DNA of 32,810 bases from Shewanella mangrovi (GTDB lineage: Bacteria > Pseudomonadota > Gammaproteobacteria > Enterobacterales > Shewanellaceae): positions 1-32,810 of the forward strand of contig NZ_JPEO01000026.1 in the NCBI RefSeq assembly GCF_000753795.1. Reading direction: 5' to 3'. Positions 7,820-16,969 of the stretch are shown in pieces. Position 1 is the first letter of the stretch; each line of letters begins with the position of its first letter. Under the pieces are notes generated by a model. That model saw nothing but the letters and a program-made list of their open reading frames with translations, was not told the origin of the DNA and ran no database searches. A program made the position numbers and the translations under genes.

Positions 7820-8959
7820 TTAGTCCTGTTCTTCATCTGAGCTGCTACCTTTGTAATACAGTCGGTAGACATTGCCTTTTAAATCATCGGAAATATACAC
7901 CGAGCCATCCGGCGCCATCGCTAAGCCATAAGGCCGTGCCATGGGAAATTCACCGTCAAGAAAGCTCAGCACAGTGTTGCGTTCCAACACTTTATTGCCA
8001 TCCATTTTCAACATCACTATCTGGTAGCCCACTTTGCTGGAGCGGTTCCAGGAGCCATTTTCGGCCACCAATAATTGGTTGTGATATTCCTCAGGGAACT
8101 GAGTGCCGCGATAAAACAAGATATCCCTAGGCGCAACATGCGCGGGCAACTCAAATTCGGGTGGCGTAACCTTTAAGTTTTTCGGCTTATCGTATGCAGG
8201 CTCTTTCACGTTGTTGCCGTGAATATAGGGAAAGCCAAAATGCTCGCCAAAGTTGGCGACGCGATCGATTTCATCGGGTGGGATGTTATCCCCCATCCAA
8301 TCACGACTGCTGTCGGCGAACCATAGTTTGTTATCAACAGGCGACCAATCCATACCAACGACCTGACGAATGCCTGTGGCAATCTGTCTGGCATCACCAA
8401 ATTGCAGATCGATGGCGATGATGCTGCCATATGGCGAACTCGGCTCGCAGACATTACACGGTGCACCAATCGCGACATAGAGCCGCCCATCAGGGCCAAA
8501 CTTCATGCCGCGTACACTCTTCTTTGTATTGCCTGGCAAGCGGTCGTAAATTTCTACTGGCCGCGCGGGACGTCGTAAACGCTGCTCAATGTTATTGAAC
8601 ACGACGATACGCTCATTTACTGCCGCATATAAGTTACCGTCATGGAACGCTAATGCCTCTGGGTATTCCAGATCTTTAGCCACCAGATAACGGCGGTCGA
8701 CTCGGCCATCGTTGTTACTATCCACTAGCGCAGTGATAGTGCCACTTTTGTGGGAACCTACAAACAAGGTGCCGTCATCTCCAACGGCAATCTGTTTGGC
8801 ATCACCTAAATCGGTGGCGTATAACGAAACGCCAAAGCCTTTGGTGACCGTAATAATGACCGACTGCGCAGCAGCTGCGGTCATGCATATTAATGAGGTT
8901 CCAAGCAGTAACAAACCTGCACTGACTCGAGAGCCAGTTCTGTTACATAGATTCTTCAT
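7820..8959 (-). CDS. Secreted sorbosone/glucose-dehydrogenase-like beta-propeller protein
   Basis: 379 residues with an N-terminal hydrophobic signal segment (about 10-31, ending AAAA-Q), so exported to the periplasm. Repeated blades such as DDGTLFVGS, HDGNLYAAV, PDGRLYVAIG and PDGSVYISDD resemble the soluble PQQ glucose/L-sorbosone dehydrogenase propeller. The motif PPDEIDRV...HFGFPYIHG is characteristic of that family. One CxxC (GAPCNVCEP) lacks a following His, so it is not a haem-c site and may be a disulfide. Enzyme activity and PQQ use are not proven by sequence. It sits inside the topoisomerase IV operon, 29 nt after parE and 33 nt before parC. Confidence 0.85.
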   Translation of the reverse strand: MKNLCNRTGSRVSAGLLLLGTSLICMTAAAAQSVIITVTKGFGVSLYATDLGDAKQIAVGDDGTLFVGSHKSGTITALVDSNNDGRVDRRYLVAKDLEYPEALAFHDGNLYAAVNERIVVFNNIEQRLRRPARPVEIYDRLPGNTKKSVRGMKFGPDGRLYVAIGAPCNVCEPSSPYGSIIAIDLQFGDARQIATGIRQVVGMDWSPVDNKLWFADSSRDWMGDNIPPDEIDRVANFGEHFGFPYIHGNNVKEPAYDKPKNLKVTPPEFELPAHVAPRDILFYRGTQFPEEYHNQLLVAENGSWNRSSKVGYQIVMLKMDGNKVLERNTVLSFLDGEFPMARPYGLAMAPDGSVYISDDLKGNVYRLYYKGSSSDEEQD

Positions 8960-8988
8960 ACCCCAGCCTTGTGATTGTTCCGGCGCAT

Positions 8989-10875
8989 TTAAAACTGGGC
9001 TAAGTCTCCCTTAGCTTCCAGCCATGATTTACGATCCCCTGCTCGCTTCTTGGACAACAGCATGTCCATCAACAGCACCGTTTCTTCGGCGTCATCAATG
9101 GTCAGCTGGACTAACCGTCGAGTATTGGGATCCATGGTCGTTTCCCGTAATTGCAATGGGTTCATTTCGCCCAACCCTTTAAAGCGGGTGACTTGGACTT
9201 TGCCCTTTTTCTTATCTGCTGCAATACGGCTCAGGATGCCTTGTTTTTCCTCTTCATCGAGGGCATAAAAGACCTCCTTACCTACGTCAATTCTGAACAA
9301 TGGTGGCATCGCGATATAAATATGCCCATGTTCCACCAGCACTTTAAAATGCTTGAGGAACAGCGCACATAACAAAGTCGCAATATGCAAGCCATCGGAG
9401 TCCGCATCGGCTAACACACAGATTTTGCCATACCTAAGTTCAGAAATGTCGTTGCTGTCAGGGTCACAGCCTATCGCCACAGATATATCATGGACTTCTT
9501 GTGACCCCAACACTTGAGAAGCATCAACCTCCCAAGTGTTCAGGATTTTACCGCGAAGCGGCATAATTGCCTGAAATTCTTTATCACGTGCCTGTTTGGC
9601 ACTCCCGCCCGCTGAATCACCTTCCACGAGGAATAACTCAGTGCGGCTGTTATCTTGACTGGTGCAATCGGTCAGTTTGCCCGGCAACGCCGGTCCTGAG
9701 GTCACCTTCTTACGCGCAATTTTTTTCGCTGACTTTAAGCGGCGTTGTGCATTGCTGATGCACATTTCGGCCAATAACTCGGCTTGGTCAGTGTTACTGT
9801 TAAGCCACAAACTGAAAGCATCACGCACAATACCTGCGACAAAAGCGGCGCATTGGCGGCTGGAAAGTTTCTCTTTGGTTTGCCCGGCAAATTGCGGGTC
9901 CTGCATTTTCACTGACAGCACGAACGACGCTTTATCCCAGATATCATCTGGGCCGAGTTTTACACCACGCGGAATCAAATTGCGGAATTCGCAAAACTCC
10001 CGCATTGACTCCAATAGACCTTGGCGAAAGCCGTTCACGTGAGTCCCACCTAGCGGAGTGGGGATCAGGTTAACGTAGCTTTCATTCAGGCATTCTCCGC
10101 CTTCATTTAGCCAAGTAATTGCCCATTCTGCCGCTTCTAACTGGGTAGCAATATTGCCGACAAACGGCTCTGCCGGTAAACAGGGGTTTTCAGCGACTGA
10201 TTCTTTAACATAATCAGTAAGACCAGCTTCGTAACACCATTCTTGTTGTTCGTTCGTTTGCTTGTTAACAAAGGTAATGGTTAAGCCAGAACACAAAACG
10301 GCTTTTGCGCGCAGCAGATAGGTAAGCTTACTGACGGAGAAATTAGCAGAATCAAAATATTTTTCGTCAGGCCAAAAGCGCACTCGGGTGCCAGTATTAC
10401 GGCGACCACAGGTGCCAGTAACACTCAAGGCTTCTACACGGTCACCGTGCTCAAAAGCGATTTCGTACACTTGTGCGTCACGGCGAACCGTCACTTCAAC
10501 ACGCTTAGATAAGGCGTTAACAACGGAAATACCTACGCCGTGCAAGCCGCCAGAAAACTGATAGTTTTTATTGGAAAACTTACCACCAGCATGGAGTTTA
10601 GTTAGGATCAATTCAACCCCAGGAATACCTTCTTCCGGGTGAATATCCACAGGCATACCGCGGCCATCGTCGATCACTTCAAGTGAATTATCGGTATGAA
10701 GAATTACATCAATTTTACGAGCATGCCCGGCCAACGCTTCATCGACACTGTTATCGATAACTTCCTGACCGAGATGATTGGGGCGTGTGGTATCGGTATA
10801 CATCCCCGGACGGCGTTTAACGGGATCGAGTCCGTTCAGTACTTCAATGGCATCTGAGGTGTATTGATTAGTCAT
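8989..10875 (-). CDS. parE: DNA topoisomerase IV subunit B
   Basis: 628 residues (E. coli ParE 630). It is the ATPase and TOPRIM subunit that pairs with ParC. GHKL ATPase motifs are seen: EVIDNSVDEA (38-47, with Asn42), DDGRGMP (69-75) and GGLHGVG (109-115). The TOPRIM motifs are EGDSAGGSA (418-426, metal Glu418) and DADSDG (490-495). The Ser in the latter is the ParE form, unlike GyrB. It lies in the minus-strand operon, 52 nt after yqiA. Confidence 0.97.
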   Translation of the reverse strand: MTNQYTSDAIEVLNGLDPVKRRPGMYTDTTRPNHLGQEVIDNSVDEALAGHARKIDVILHTDNSLEVIDDGRGMPVDIHPEEGIPGVELILTKLHAGGKFSNKNYQFSGGLHGVGISVVNALSKRVEVTVRRDAQVYEIAFEHGDRVEALSVTGTCGRRNTGTRVRFWPDEKYFDSANFSVSKLTYLLRAKAVLCSGLTITFVNKQTNEQQEWCYEAGLTDYVKESVAENPCLPAEPFVGNIATQLEAAEWAITWLNEGGECLNESYVNLIPTPLGGTHVNGFRQGLLESMREFCEFRNLIPRGVKLGPDDIWDKASFVLSVKMQDPQFAGQTKEKLSSRQCAAFVAGIVRDAFSLWLNSNTDQAELLAEMCISNAQRRLKSAKKIARKKVTSGPALPGKLTDCTSQDNSRTELFLVEGDSAGGSAKQARDKEFQAIMPLRGKILNTWEVDASQVLGSQEVHDISVAIGCDPDSNDISELRYGKICVLADADSDGLHIATLLCALFLKHFKVLVEHGHIYIAMPPLFRIDVGKEVFYALDEEEKQGILSRIAADKKKGKVQVTRFKGLGEMNPLQLRETTMDPNTRRLVQLTIDDAEETVLLMDMLLSKKRAGDRKSWLEAKGDLAQF

Positions 10876-10927
10876 AGCGCATACTTGTTATTGTTTCAGG
10901 CCATGTTGGGCCGCGACGATCTGATTG

Positions 10928-11503
10928 TCAAGGTAAGCATAAAAAACGGCAGACTTCTGCTAATTTGTCGCCGTAACCCACAAAACTGTGATTTCCACCG
11001 ACCTCAACCAGCATTTTACAGCAATGATATTTATTCAGCGCCTGTTGGTAATCAAGCACTTCATCACCCGTTTGCAATAATACAAAAAATCGATCGGGGT
11101 TGAATATTACCTGTGTATCAAAAGCATAAAGTTGTTGTTGATGTTCAGGGAGTAGTTGATAAACCTCTCCGGTATAGGGATTAGTCTGCTCGCCCAAATA
11201 GTCGTTAAACAGCTCATAAGGTTTAACCGCTGGATTAACCAACACCGCCTTACCGCCATATTTTTCCGCCAGATAGCTCGCCATATAGCCGCCAAGTGAG
11301 GAACCGATAAAACGCAACGCCTCACCATTAGCAACGGCCATTTCCACGCGTTCGGTTAGTAACGCGATTGCCGCTGCGGGGTTAGAAGGCAGTTGCGGAA
11401 TATCAATCTTGGTATCGGGGAAATGCTGTGCGAGATAAGCCTTAGTAAGTTCGGCCTTATCCGATTGCGGAGAACTGTTAAAACCATGAATGTAGAGCAG
11501 CAT
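10928..11503 (-). CDS. yqiA: YqiA/YcfP-family alpha/beta hydrolase (esterase)
   Basis: 191 residues. It is an alpha/beta hydrolase starting MLLYIHGFNSSPQS, the oxyanion region. The nucleophile elbow is GSSLGG with Ser69, followed by a probable acid in TGDEVLDY and the catalytic His in GGNHSF near the C-terminus. E. coli YqiA has weak esterase activity on short acyl esters; its physiological role is unclear. The yqiA-parE order downstream of cpdA is the same as in E. coli. The gap to cpdA is 34 nt, consistent with one transcript. Confidence 0.92.
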   Translation of the reverse strand: MLLYIHGFNSSPQSDKAELTKAYLAQHFPDTKIDIPQLPSNPAAAIALLTERVEMAVANGEALRFIGSSLGGYMASYLAEKYGGKAVLVNPAVKPYELFNDYLGEQTNPYTGEVYQLLPEHQQQLYAFDTQVIFNPDRFFVLLQTGDEVLDYQQALNKYHCCKMLVEVGGNHSFVGYGDKLAEVCRFLCLP

Positions 11504-11537
11504 AAAACCTCATTAAGCTACTCAAATTGGCAAGATA

Positions 11538-12377
11538 TCAGTAGCCGCTTGCTTTAACGTCCGGTGAGAAACGCTCGCCCGGCACACGATACACACTAGT
11601 CTGCATGCTACCATCGGCGCGTAACTCCAGCAAACGATAGCCAGGCTGTACCATGTCTAACGCAAAGTAGGTCGATAACGGCTTAAATTGAATACATGTC
11701 GACGGCGTGGCCATCAAGTTGATAGGACCGTGTTGCCCATCAATGGTGTGATCGAGTTGCTGATGCACATGGCCCCAAAGCATGCCTTTGACTTGCGGAT
11801 AGCTTGCCATCTCGGCAAGAAACTCTGCCCCGTTGTCCATCCAATGCTGATCTAACCAAGTACACTTAACCTGTACCGGATTATGATGCATTACCAACAA
11901 CACATGCTTATCTGGCTCTGCGGCGATGGCTTCGCGAATCAAGGCAAATTCGCTTTCATCCAAGTGTCCGCCTGGCTTTCCACGCACGGTCGAATCCAAC
12001 AAAATTAACTGCCAGTTGCCGATAATAATGCGCTGCTGGCCGAAAACACGCTCGCCTTGCATATGCAAATTCATGATTCGAGGATCATCGTGGTTGCCAG
12101 GCAAGTAATGGCAAGGTAGGTCAAGCGGTGCGATTGCTTTAACGAAATTGCGGTAGGATTCGGCAGAAAAATCTTGGCTGATATCTCCCGTGGCCAGTAA
12201 CAAGTCAGCAGGATAGTTCAACGCTTGTACGGTGCTCACTACCGCAGCAAGACTATTGGCAGTATTAACGCCCAGCAGGTTTCCATCTGGCTCGGCAAAA
12301 AGATGAGGATCGGTCATCTGCACAAGGCGAACACTGTGATCCTTAGGAATACTGTAGGTGATAGCCTCTTTCAGCAC
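11538..12377 (-). CDS. cpdA: 3',5'-cyclic AMP phosphodiesterase CpdA
   Basis: 279 residues from a GTG start, 5 nt after the yqiB stop. It is a class III, two-metal calcineurin-like phosphodiesterase that hydrolyses cAMP to 5'-AMP and so lowers CRP activity. Metal-ligand motifs in order: TDPHLF (Asp23, His25), GDISQD (Asp65), GNHDD (Asn95, His96), VMHHNP and GHVHQQ. Length and motifs match CpdA. In Shewanella, cAMP-CRP controls anaerobic respiration genes, so this gene may matter for respiratory control (established for the genus, not seen here). Confidence 0.93.
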   Translation of the reverse strand: MLKEAITYSIPKDHSVRLVQMTDPHLFAEPDGNLLGVNTANSLAAVVSTVQALNYPADLLLATGDISQDFSAESYRNFVKAIAPLDLPCHYLPGNHDDPRIMNLHMQGERVFGQQRIIIGNWQLILLDSTVRGKPGGHLDESEFALIREAIAAEPDKHVLLVMHHNPVQVKCTWLDQHWMDNGAEFLAEMASYPQVKGMLWGHVHQQLDHTIDGQHGPINLMATPSTCIQFKPLSTYFALDMVQPGYRLLELRADGSMQTSVYRVPGERFSPDVKASGY

Positions 12378-12382
12378 ATTGA

Positions 12383-12826
12383 TTACCCAAAACTATGACT
12401 GACATTAGAATGAGCATGACAGTCGATTTTCAACAACTCCTCCAGAAAGGCGTTTACCTGATATTTTTCATCGGGATGATGCATACGCAGGTTCGGATAA
12501 TCATACACTGCCTGCAAGCGAAAGATCTGTTGACTGCTTAACACTTCAGCCAATTTGGCATCATGATAGATCCTTACTGTCACTTTCGGTACAGGCACAA
12601 CGCCTTGAGAATCGACATTTCTGGTAATGCTGACTAACTGGGTATAAGGCGTATTTTCAAGAACTTCCACATCCAAGCAGCCAAATGTTCCCGACACTTG
12701 CCATTGATCACCTAATTGGCATTCTTCGGGCAGCCAACGCTGAATGTGAGCGTAATTGCGCCCGCACAGCGCAAGAAACTGGTTCACATTCGGTTGATAT
12801 CGATCTTTTAACGCTGCTCTAGTCAT
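12383..12826 (-). CDS. yqiB: YqiB family protein (DUF1249)
   Basis: 147 residues, a cytoplasmic protein of the DUF1249/YqiB family, function unknown. No catalytic motif is visible. Its ATG overlaps the last codons of nudF by 8 nt, and cpdA starts 5 nt after its stop, so translation is probably coupled across the three genes. The nudF-yqiB-cpdA-yqiA-parE order is conserved with E. coli, which supports the call. Confidence 0.9.
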   Translation of the reverse strand: MTRAALKDRYQPNVNQFLALCGRNYAHIQRWLPEECQLGDQWQVSGTFGCLDVEVLENTPYTQLVSITRNVDSQGVVPVPKVTVRIYHDAKLAEVLSSQQIFRLQAVYDYPNLRMHHPDEKYQVNAFLEELLKIDCHAHSNVSHSFG

Positions 12827-13433
12827 TGAGTTCCAACATATTTTGATAGTTCAGTTGCAGCCACTGCAAACCTAGTACAGTAGAGGCATTATCAATTCTG
12901 CCATCAATCGTCATCTCATACGCTTGTTGCCTTGGCAACACTAACACGCGAATGTCTTCGTGTTCCTCAGCAAGTCCGTGAATCCCCGTCGCCAGACTAG
13001 CATCAACACTGGCGCAATAAAGATAGTAACGCTCAGTGCAACCGCCAGGACTCGAAAGATAGCTATTTACAAAGTGTAACGAACGCGCTTCTAAACCACT
13101 CTCTTCCATCAACTCGCGCCGGGCCACTTCTTCTGGGGCTTCATCGGCTTCAAACATGCCGGCGACCAGCTCGTAAAGCCAAGGATGTTCACTGGTTTCA
13201 ACGGCCGGAAAACGTAATTGCTCAATTAGCACCACTTGATCGGTGCGCGCATCATAAGGCAACACGACGACTGCATGACCGCGCTCAAACACTTCGCGCT
13301 TTACCTCTTCGCTCCAGCCGCCCGCAAATAAGCGATGGCGAAAGCAGTATTCTTCCATAGAAAAGAAGCCAGAATAAAGCGTTCTTTTACCAATTATTTC
13401 GACATCCGCTTTTGAGAATTTCTTTTCTGCCAT
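12819..13433 (-). CDS. nudF: ADP-ribose pyrophosphatase
   Basis: 204 residues. It is a Nudix hydrolase that splits ADP-ribose to AMP and ribose-5-phosphate, removing a reactive by-product of NAD turnover. A complete Nudix box lies at residues 92-114: Gly92, Glu98, then REL-M-EE-S-G-L with the metal-binding Glu pair at 110-111. The C-terminal region has the ADPRase pattern (EEHEDIRV). It is the first gene of the seven-gene operon to parC, with a GAGG ribosome site just upstream, and is divergent from tolC over 265 bp. Confidence 0.94.
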   Translation of the reverse strand: MAEKKFSKADVEIIGKRTLYSGFFSMEEYCFRHRLFAGGWSEEVKREVFERGHAVVVLPYDARTDQVVLIEQLRFPAVETSEHPWLYELVAGMFEADEAPEEVARRELMEESGLEARSLHFVNSYLSSPGGCTERYYLYCASVDASLATGIHGLAEEHEDIRVLVLPRQQAYEMTIDGRIDNASTVLGLQWLQLNYQNMLELND

Positions 13434-13511
13434 TTTTGCCTCTACTTTTACTTGCTTGTCATCCTAAACCTTTACACCTGACAGTACACTGTATCGTGAA
13501 AAGCTAAGGAT

Positions 13512-13525
13512 TTTTATGCATAAAA
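13512..13525. promoter_or_regulatory. Palindrome in the nudF/tolC divergent region
   Basis: A perfect 14-bp palindrome TTTTATGCATAAAA lies about 80 bp before nudF and 30 bp upstream of the best tolC promoter. It could be an operator, but no regulator is recognised. Confidence 0.3.
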
Positions 13526-13542
13526 TCTGTTACACTTGGAAG

Positions 13543-13572
13543 TTGACTACAAATTGGTTGATTTCTTAAAAT
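13543..13572 (+). promoter_or_regulatory. Candidate tolC promoter
   Basis: TTGACT (13543-13548), an 18-bp spacer and TAAAAT (13567-13572). This would give a leader of about 120 nt. The leader contains a tandem GGGAAGCG (13598-13605 and 13608-13615) and a small hairpin close to the ribosome site. Match quality is good; use is inferred. Confidence 0.45.
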
Positions 13573-13698
13573 TTCTGCCAACAAGTTTTGCTGTATAGGG
13601 AAGCGTCGGGAAGCGCGAACCGCCTTTTTCAAAGGGCATTTAACAGTCTAACGAAGTTAAACAACCCCGAATAGGGTGTTTGTCTATAAGGACAGCTA

Positions 13699-15024
13699 AT
13701 GAAATTCAAGATCCGCACTTTGTGTGCTGCGTTGACTTTCGCAGCGACGGCAAATACTGCATTTGCCGACGATTTGCTCCAAATATATCAGCAAGCTCTC
13801 ACCAATGACCCAGTGGTATTGCAGGCTAAAGCGCAACGCGATCAAACGTTTGAAGCGATCGAAGAAAACCGTGCGCCTTTGCTGCCAACCGTGAGTGGTC
13901 AGGTAGGCTATAACAAAGCATGGAATGATCCGGGTTCAAATAGCCGAGGTCTGACTGGCACAGTGTCGTTGAATCAAGTGGTTTATGACCACGCGGCGTG
14001 GGTTGGTCTTAACTTGGCAGAGAAAGCGGCCTCTCAAGCAGATACCGTCTATGCAGCATCGCTGCAAAATCTGATTATTCGTGTGACCACCGCGTATTTC
14101 AACGTGCTGTCAGCCAAAGATACCTTTGAGTATCAACAGGCGCAGAAAAATGCCATTGAACGTCAGTTGGAACAAACTAAGCAACGTTTTGCTGTAGGTT
14201 TGACCGCAATTACTGACGTACATGAAGCGCAAGCTCAGTATGACTTGGCTACTGCTGCCGTAATTTCAGCACAGAACGTACTGACCAACAGTTACGAAGC
14301 GCTGCGCGAAATTACCGGTATTGACCACACAGATTTAAAAGTGCTCGATACGCAGCGTTTCTCAGCTACCAGCCCTGCTCCGACGCAAACCACTGACTGG
14401 CAAAAGCTGGCTGAAGATAACAACTTGGCAATTTTAAGTGATCGCTTAGCGAAAGATATTGCTAAGGAAACCATTAGCTTGCAGAAAACTGGTCACTTAC
14501 CTTCACTGAGCTTCAATGCGTCATACTCAAAAGGTTTAGACCAACAAACTGACGGTGTATCGCAGCCTGATTTTGATGACAGCGCTGTGGGATTAACCCT
14601 GTCTATTCCGATCTTTGAAGGCTTTGCAGTAAGCTCTCGAGTGAAACAAGCGAAATATGCTTATATCCAAGCAAGCCAAGCATTAGAGCAGACTCACCGC
14701 GAAGTGATCAGAAGTGTGCGCAGTAATTTCAATGATGTAACTGCCTCAATGAGCTCTATCAGAGCATACGAACAGTCTGTGATTTCAGCTGAAAGTGCAT
14801 TGAAAGCGACTCAAGCCGGTTTTGAAGTTGGTACCCGTACTATCGTGGATGTACTGAACAGTACTTATAACCTGTATAACGCCAAGCGCCAGTTATCTGA
14901 TGCGCGTTATAGCTATATCAACTCTATCCTAGCGTTGAAACAAGCGGCAGGCACACTGACTGAAGCTGATGTTGTCGGTATCAATAACGGACTGACCACA
15001 GAAGCTGTGACTCAGCAGCCATAA
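13699..15024 (+). CDS. tolC: TolC family outer-membrane channel
   Basis: 441 residues, with AAGGACAG before the ATG. The signal peptide is 1-23 (TAFA before DDLLQIYQQAL). The mature protein shows two outer-membrane efflux repeats, each of long heptad-rich helices and a beta hairpin; for example, residues 90-210 and 320-430 both carry the Q-x-x-Y/F-N pattern of the alpha-barrel. TolC trimers span the outer membrane and periplasm for RND/MFS efflux and type I secretion. The protein is shorter than E. coli TolC, mostly at the C-terminal tail. It is divergent from nudF, as in E. coli, and has its own terminator. Confidence 0.95.
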   Translation: MKFKIRTLCAALTFAATANTAFADDLLQIYQQALTNDPVVLQAKAQRDQTFEAIEENRAPLLPTVSGQVGYNKAWNDPGSNSRGLTGTVSLNQVVYDHAAWVGLNLAEKAASQADTVYAASLQNLIIRVTTAYFNVLSAKDTFEYQQAQKNAIERQLEQTKQRFAVGLTAITDVHEAQAQYDLATAAVISAQNVLTNSYEALREITGIDHTDLKVLDTQRFSATSPAPTQTTDWQKLAEDNNLAILSDRLAKDIAKETISLQKTGHLPSLSFNASYSKGLDQQTDGVSQPDFDDSAVGLTLSIPIFEGFAVSSRVKQAKYAYIQASQALEQTHREVIRSVRSNFNDVTASMSSIRAYEQSVISAESALKATQAGFEVGTRTIVDVLNSTYNLYNAKRQLSDARYSYINSILALKQAAGTLTEADVVGINNGLTTEAVTQQP

Positions 15025-15040
15025 GCTGAGTTCGCTAAGT

Positions 15041-15068
15041 AAAAAAACCGCCGAATGGCGGTTTTTTT
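15041..15068. terminator. Bidirectional terminator between tolC and the TIGR04219 gene
   Basis: Seven A, stem CCGCC / GGCGG with loop GAAT, then seven T. The A and T runs extend the stem, so it should work on both strands. Confidence 0.9.
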
Positions 15069-15093
15069 ATGCGTCAAGCGAGTGCTTATAAGC

Positions 15094-15831
15094 TTAAAAC
15101 ACGATTTCAACACCCGCGGTTACGCCACTGATGCGCATATCGGCCATCACGCCCGAAAAGCTTGGGTCTTCGAAGTTAACTTGGCGATAGCCCAATCTCA
15201 CTTTAGTATCGAGCGCCACCCCATCAAACTGCCAGCCTAAGCCGACTTGGTAATCGCGAATATTGCTGTAATCAATCCCTACGAGCATCTCACCGTAGGC
15301 GAATAATCCGGTCGTGATCAGGCTAACTTCAGCACTTGCATAACCCATATACACGCCACCATCTAATTCGATACTGCCAGCAAAGTTATCCTGCGCCATG
15401 CGATATTCACCAGAAAACTTCTTATAGGCACCGCCCACATCGACCGACAGAATATCGTTATCAAACAGCTCGTAATACAACACAAAATCGGTATTGGATA
15501 AGTCTGCGGTGCCTTTTACTGAGCCGGTGTAATTCACGCCTTGGAATGCAAAGTCAGCATCCGCCAGTCGGCCATCAGTTTCCAGATGGTTTTCACGTAT
15601 TCTCAGATTCGGTAGGAAGGGAATGGGATGCTCAACGTTAAACCAGATGCTGTATTGGGCAGCATCTTTATAATCAATATTCTGCTCAGCGTAGTTGAGC
15701 TCGGCGAGCGCGCCGGTGGGCTTGCCCCAAAACAGATCGCCACCCAGTTTAAAACCCAATAATGTCGAAGCGTTGGCCGAAGTGGCCGCAAAAGCACTCA
15801 CCAGTGCGAGTGCTAGGCAGGTATGTTTCAT
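15094..15831 (-). CDS. TIGR04219 family outer-membrane beta-barrel protein
   Basis: 245 residues. The signal peptide is 1-21 (SANA before STLLGF). The remainder is alternating amphipathic strands rich in Gly, Tyr and Phe, and it ends in Phe (VEIVF), the C-terminal signature of outer-membrane barrels. Phrases such as GGDLFWGKPTG and GLGWQFDGVALDTKVRLGYR resemble the TIGR04219 family of Shewanella and Vibrio, whose function is unknown. It starts 5 nt after the DUF2333 stop, with the ribosome site inside that gene's end, so the pair is translationally linked. Confidence 0.85.
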   Translation of the reverse strand: MKHTCLALALVSAFAATSANASTLLGFKLGGDLFWGKPTGALAELNYAEQNIDYKDAAQYSIWFNVEHPIPFLPNLRIRENHLETDGRLADADFAFQGVNYTGSVKGTADLSNTDFVLYYELFDNDILSVDVGGAYKKFSGEYRMAQDNFAGSIELDGGVYMGYASAEVSLITTGLFAYGEMLVGIDYSNIRDYQVGLGWQFDGVALDTKVRLGYRQVNFEDPSFSGVMADMRISGVTAGVEIVF

Positions 15832-15836
15832 TAAAA

Positions 15837-16814
15837 TTAGCCTTGTGATAACAGATTAGTAAGATCGATAACTGCAGCATTGGCCCGAGAAATATAATTC
15901 GCCATGACCAATGAGTGGTTGGCCATAAAGCCAAATCCTGAGCCATTAAGGATCATCGGACTCCATACCGTTTGCTGCGTCCCTTCCAGTTCTCGAATAA
16001 TCTGCCGTAAGCTCACTTCGGCATTTTTCTTTTGCAACACATCGGCGAAGTCCACCTCAACGGCCTTCATAAAATTCAATAATGCCCAAGTGGAGCCACG
16101 TGCTTCAAAAAACACGTTATCAATCTGCCACCAACTGGTTTTAATCTGCTGACTCGCCGCCACAGGCGTAGACTGACGCGCAGCACTATCGCCTGCCAAA
16201 TCAGTATTAAGACGCTCTTGGCCGACGCTAGCGGACAATCGTTGCGACAGACTGCCCAAGCGCTTCTGCACTTCTTTCAGCCACTCATTCAGATTGTCAG
16301 CACGCGCATAAAATTGTGCATCTTTATTATTGGGGTCTGCCATTCGCGCCCGGTAAAGCTTCAGCAATTTAATCGCGTCGCGATACTGACTTTCGGCGCT
16401 CGGCACCAACCAACTGGTATGATCAATATTGAGTTTAGAGTGTGCCTCTAATAGATCTTTGTCGGCTGTAGACTGGGATTGTGAACGGCTAAACTCTTTA
16501 CGCATGATCAACGCCATATCGCGGATCTGTTCCAGCGCACCAAATTCAAACGACGGCATATTGTCCATAAAAACCGATGGCGGTGTAATATCGTTCGACA
16601 GCCAACCACCAGGCTTATCCAACAAGGTTTCCATTGAATCAATTATGGCGCTCGTTGTCGCGTAGCCAGTTAACGGCTTTCCATCTGCTGAGGTCGTGGT
16701 CTGGGGTGTCAACACATCCGGTTCTACACTCCACCATACAGCTACCAGATATAAGACAACTATTAGAACGCCAACACCGCTCAGCATTAGCTTCCAGCTC
16801 CATTTCACTTGCAT
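15837..16814 (-). CDS. DUF2333 family membrane-anchored protein
   Basis: 325 residues from the ATG at 16814, which has AAGGAG seven bases upstream; an in-frame GTG further up overlaps that ribosome site and is less likely. One N-terminal membrane helix (about 8-30) is followed by a long helical periplasmic domain with no recognised catalytic residues. It fits the DUF2333 family, function unknown. It is the first gene of a two-gene operon with the outer-membrane barrel, suggesting a shared envelope role (inference). Confidence 0.82.
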   Translation of the reverse strand: MQVKWSWKLMLSGVGVLIVVLYLVAVWWSVEPDVLTPQTTTSADGKPLTGYATTSAIIDSMETLLDKPGGWLSNDITPPSVFMDNMPSFEFGALEQIRDMALIMRKEFSRSQSQSTADKDLLEAHSKLNIDHTSWLVPSAESQYRDAIKLLKLYRARMADPNNKDAQFYARADNLNEWLKEVQKRLGSLSQRLSASVGQERLNTDLAGDSAARQSTPVAASQQIKTSWWQIDNVFFEARGSTWALLNFMKAVEVDFADVLQKKNAEVSLRQIIRELEGTQQTVWSPMILNGSGFGFMANHSLVMANYISRANAAVIDLTNLLSQG

Positions 16815-16969
16815 GTTTCGCTCCTTCACTCTAACGAGCCTCAGAATTTTCCATCTCGATAATATGAGGTGTTTACCGCTAAATCATCAAAATTAAAACG
16901 AACGTTTAAATTCTACACTTATTCGCTTACACTGCCATACTCATATTTTGACCCACTGAGGCAGGTATT

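Noticed and set aside
7738..8130. 130-codon plus-strand frame across the parC start and the propeller gene
   Set aside because: Opposite two well-supported genes, with no family resemblance.
8430..8460. Haem-c binding motif in the propeller protein
   Set aside because: The CxxC is followed by Glu, not His, so it is not a CxxCH site.
9662..10042. 126-codon plus-strand frame opposite parE
   Set aside because: Antisense shadow of the conserved parE gene; no motif or start signal.
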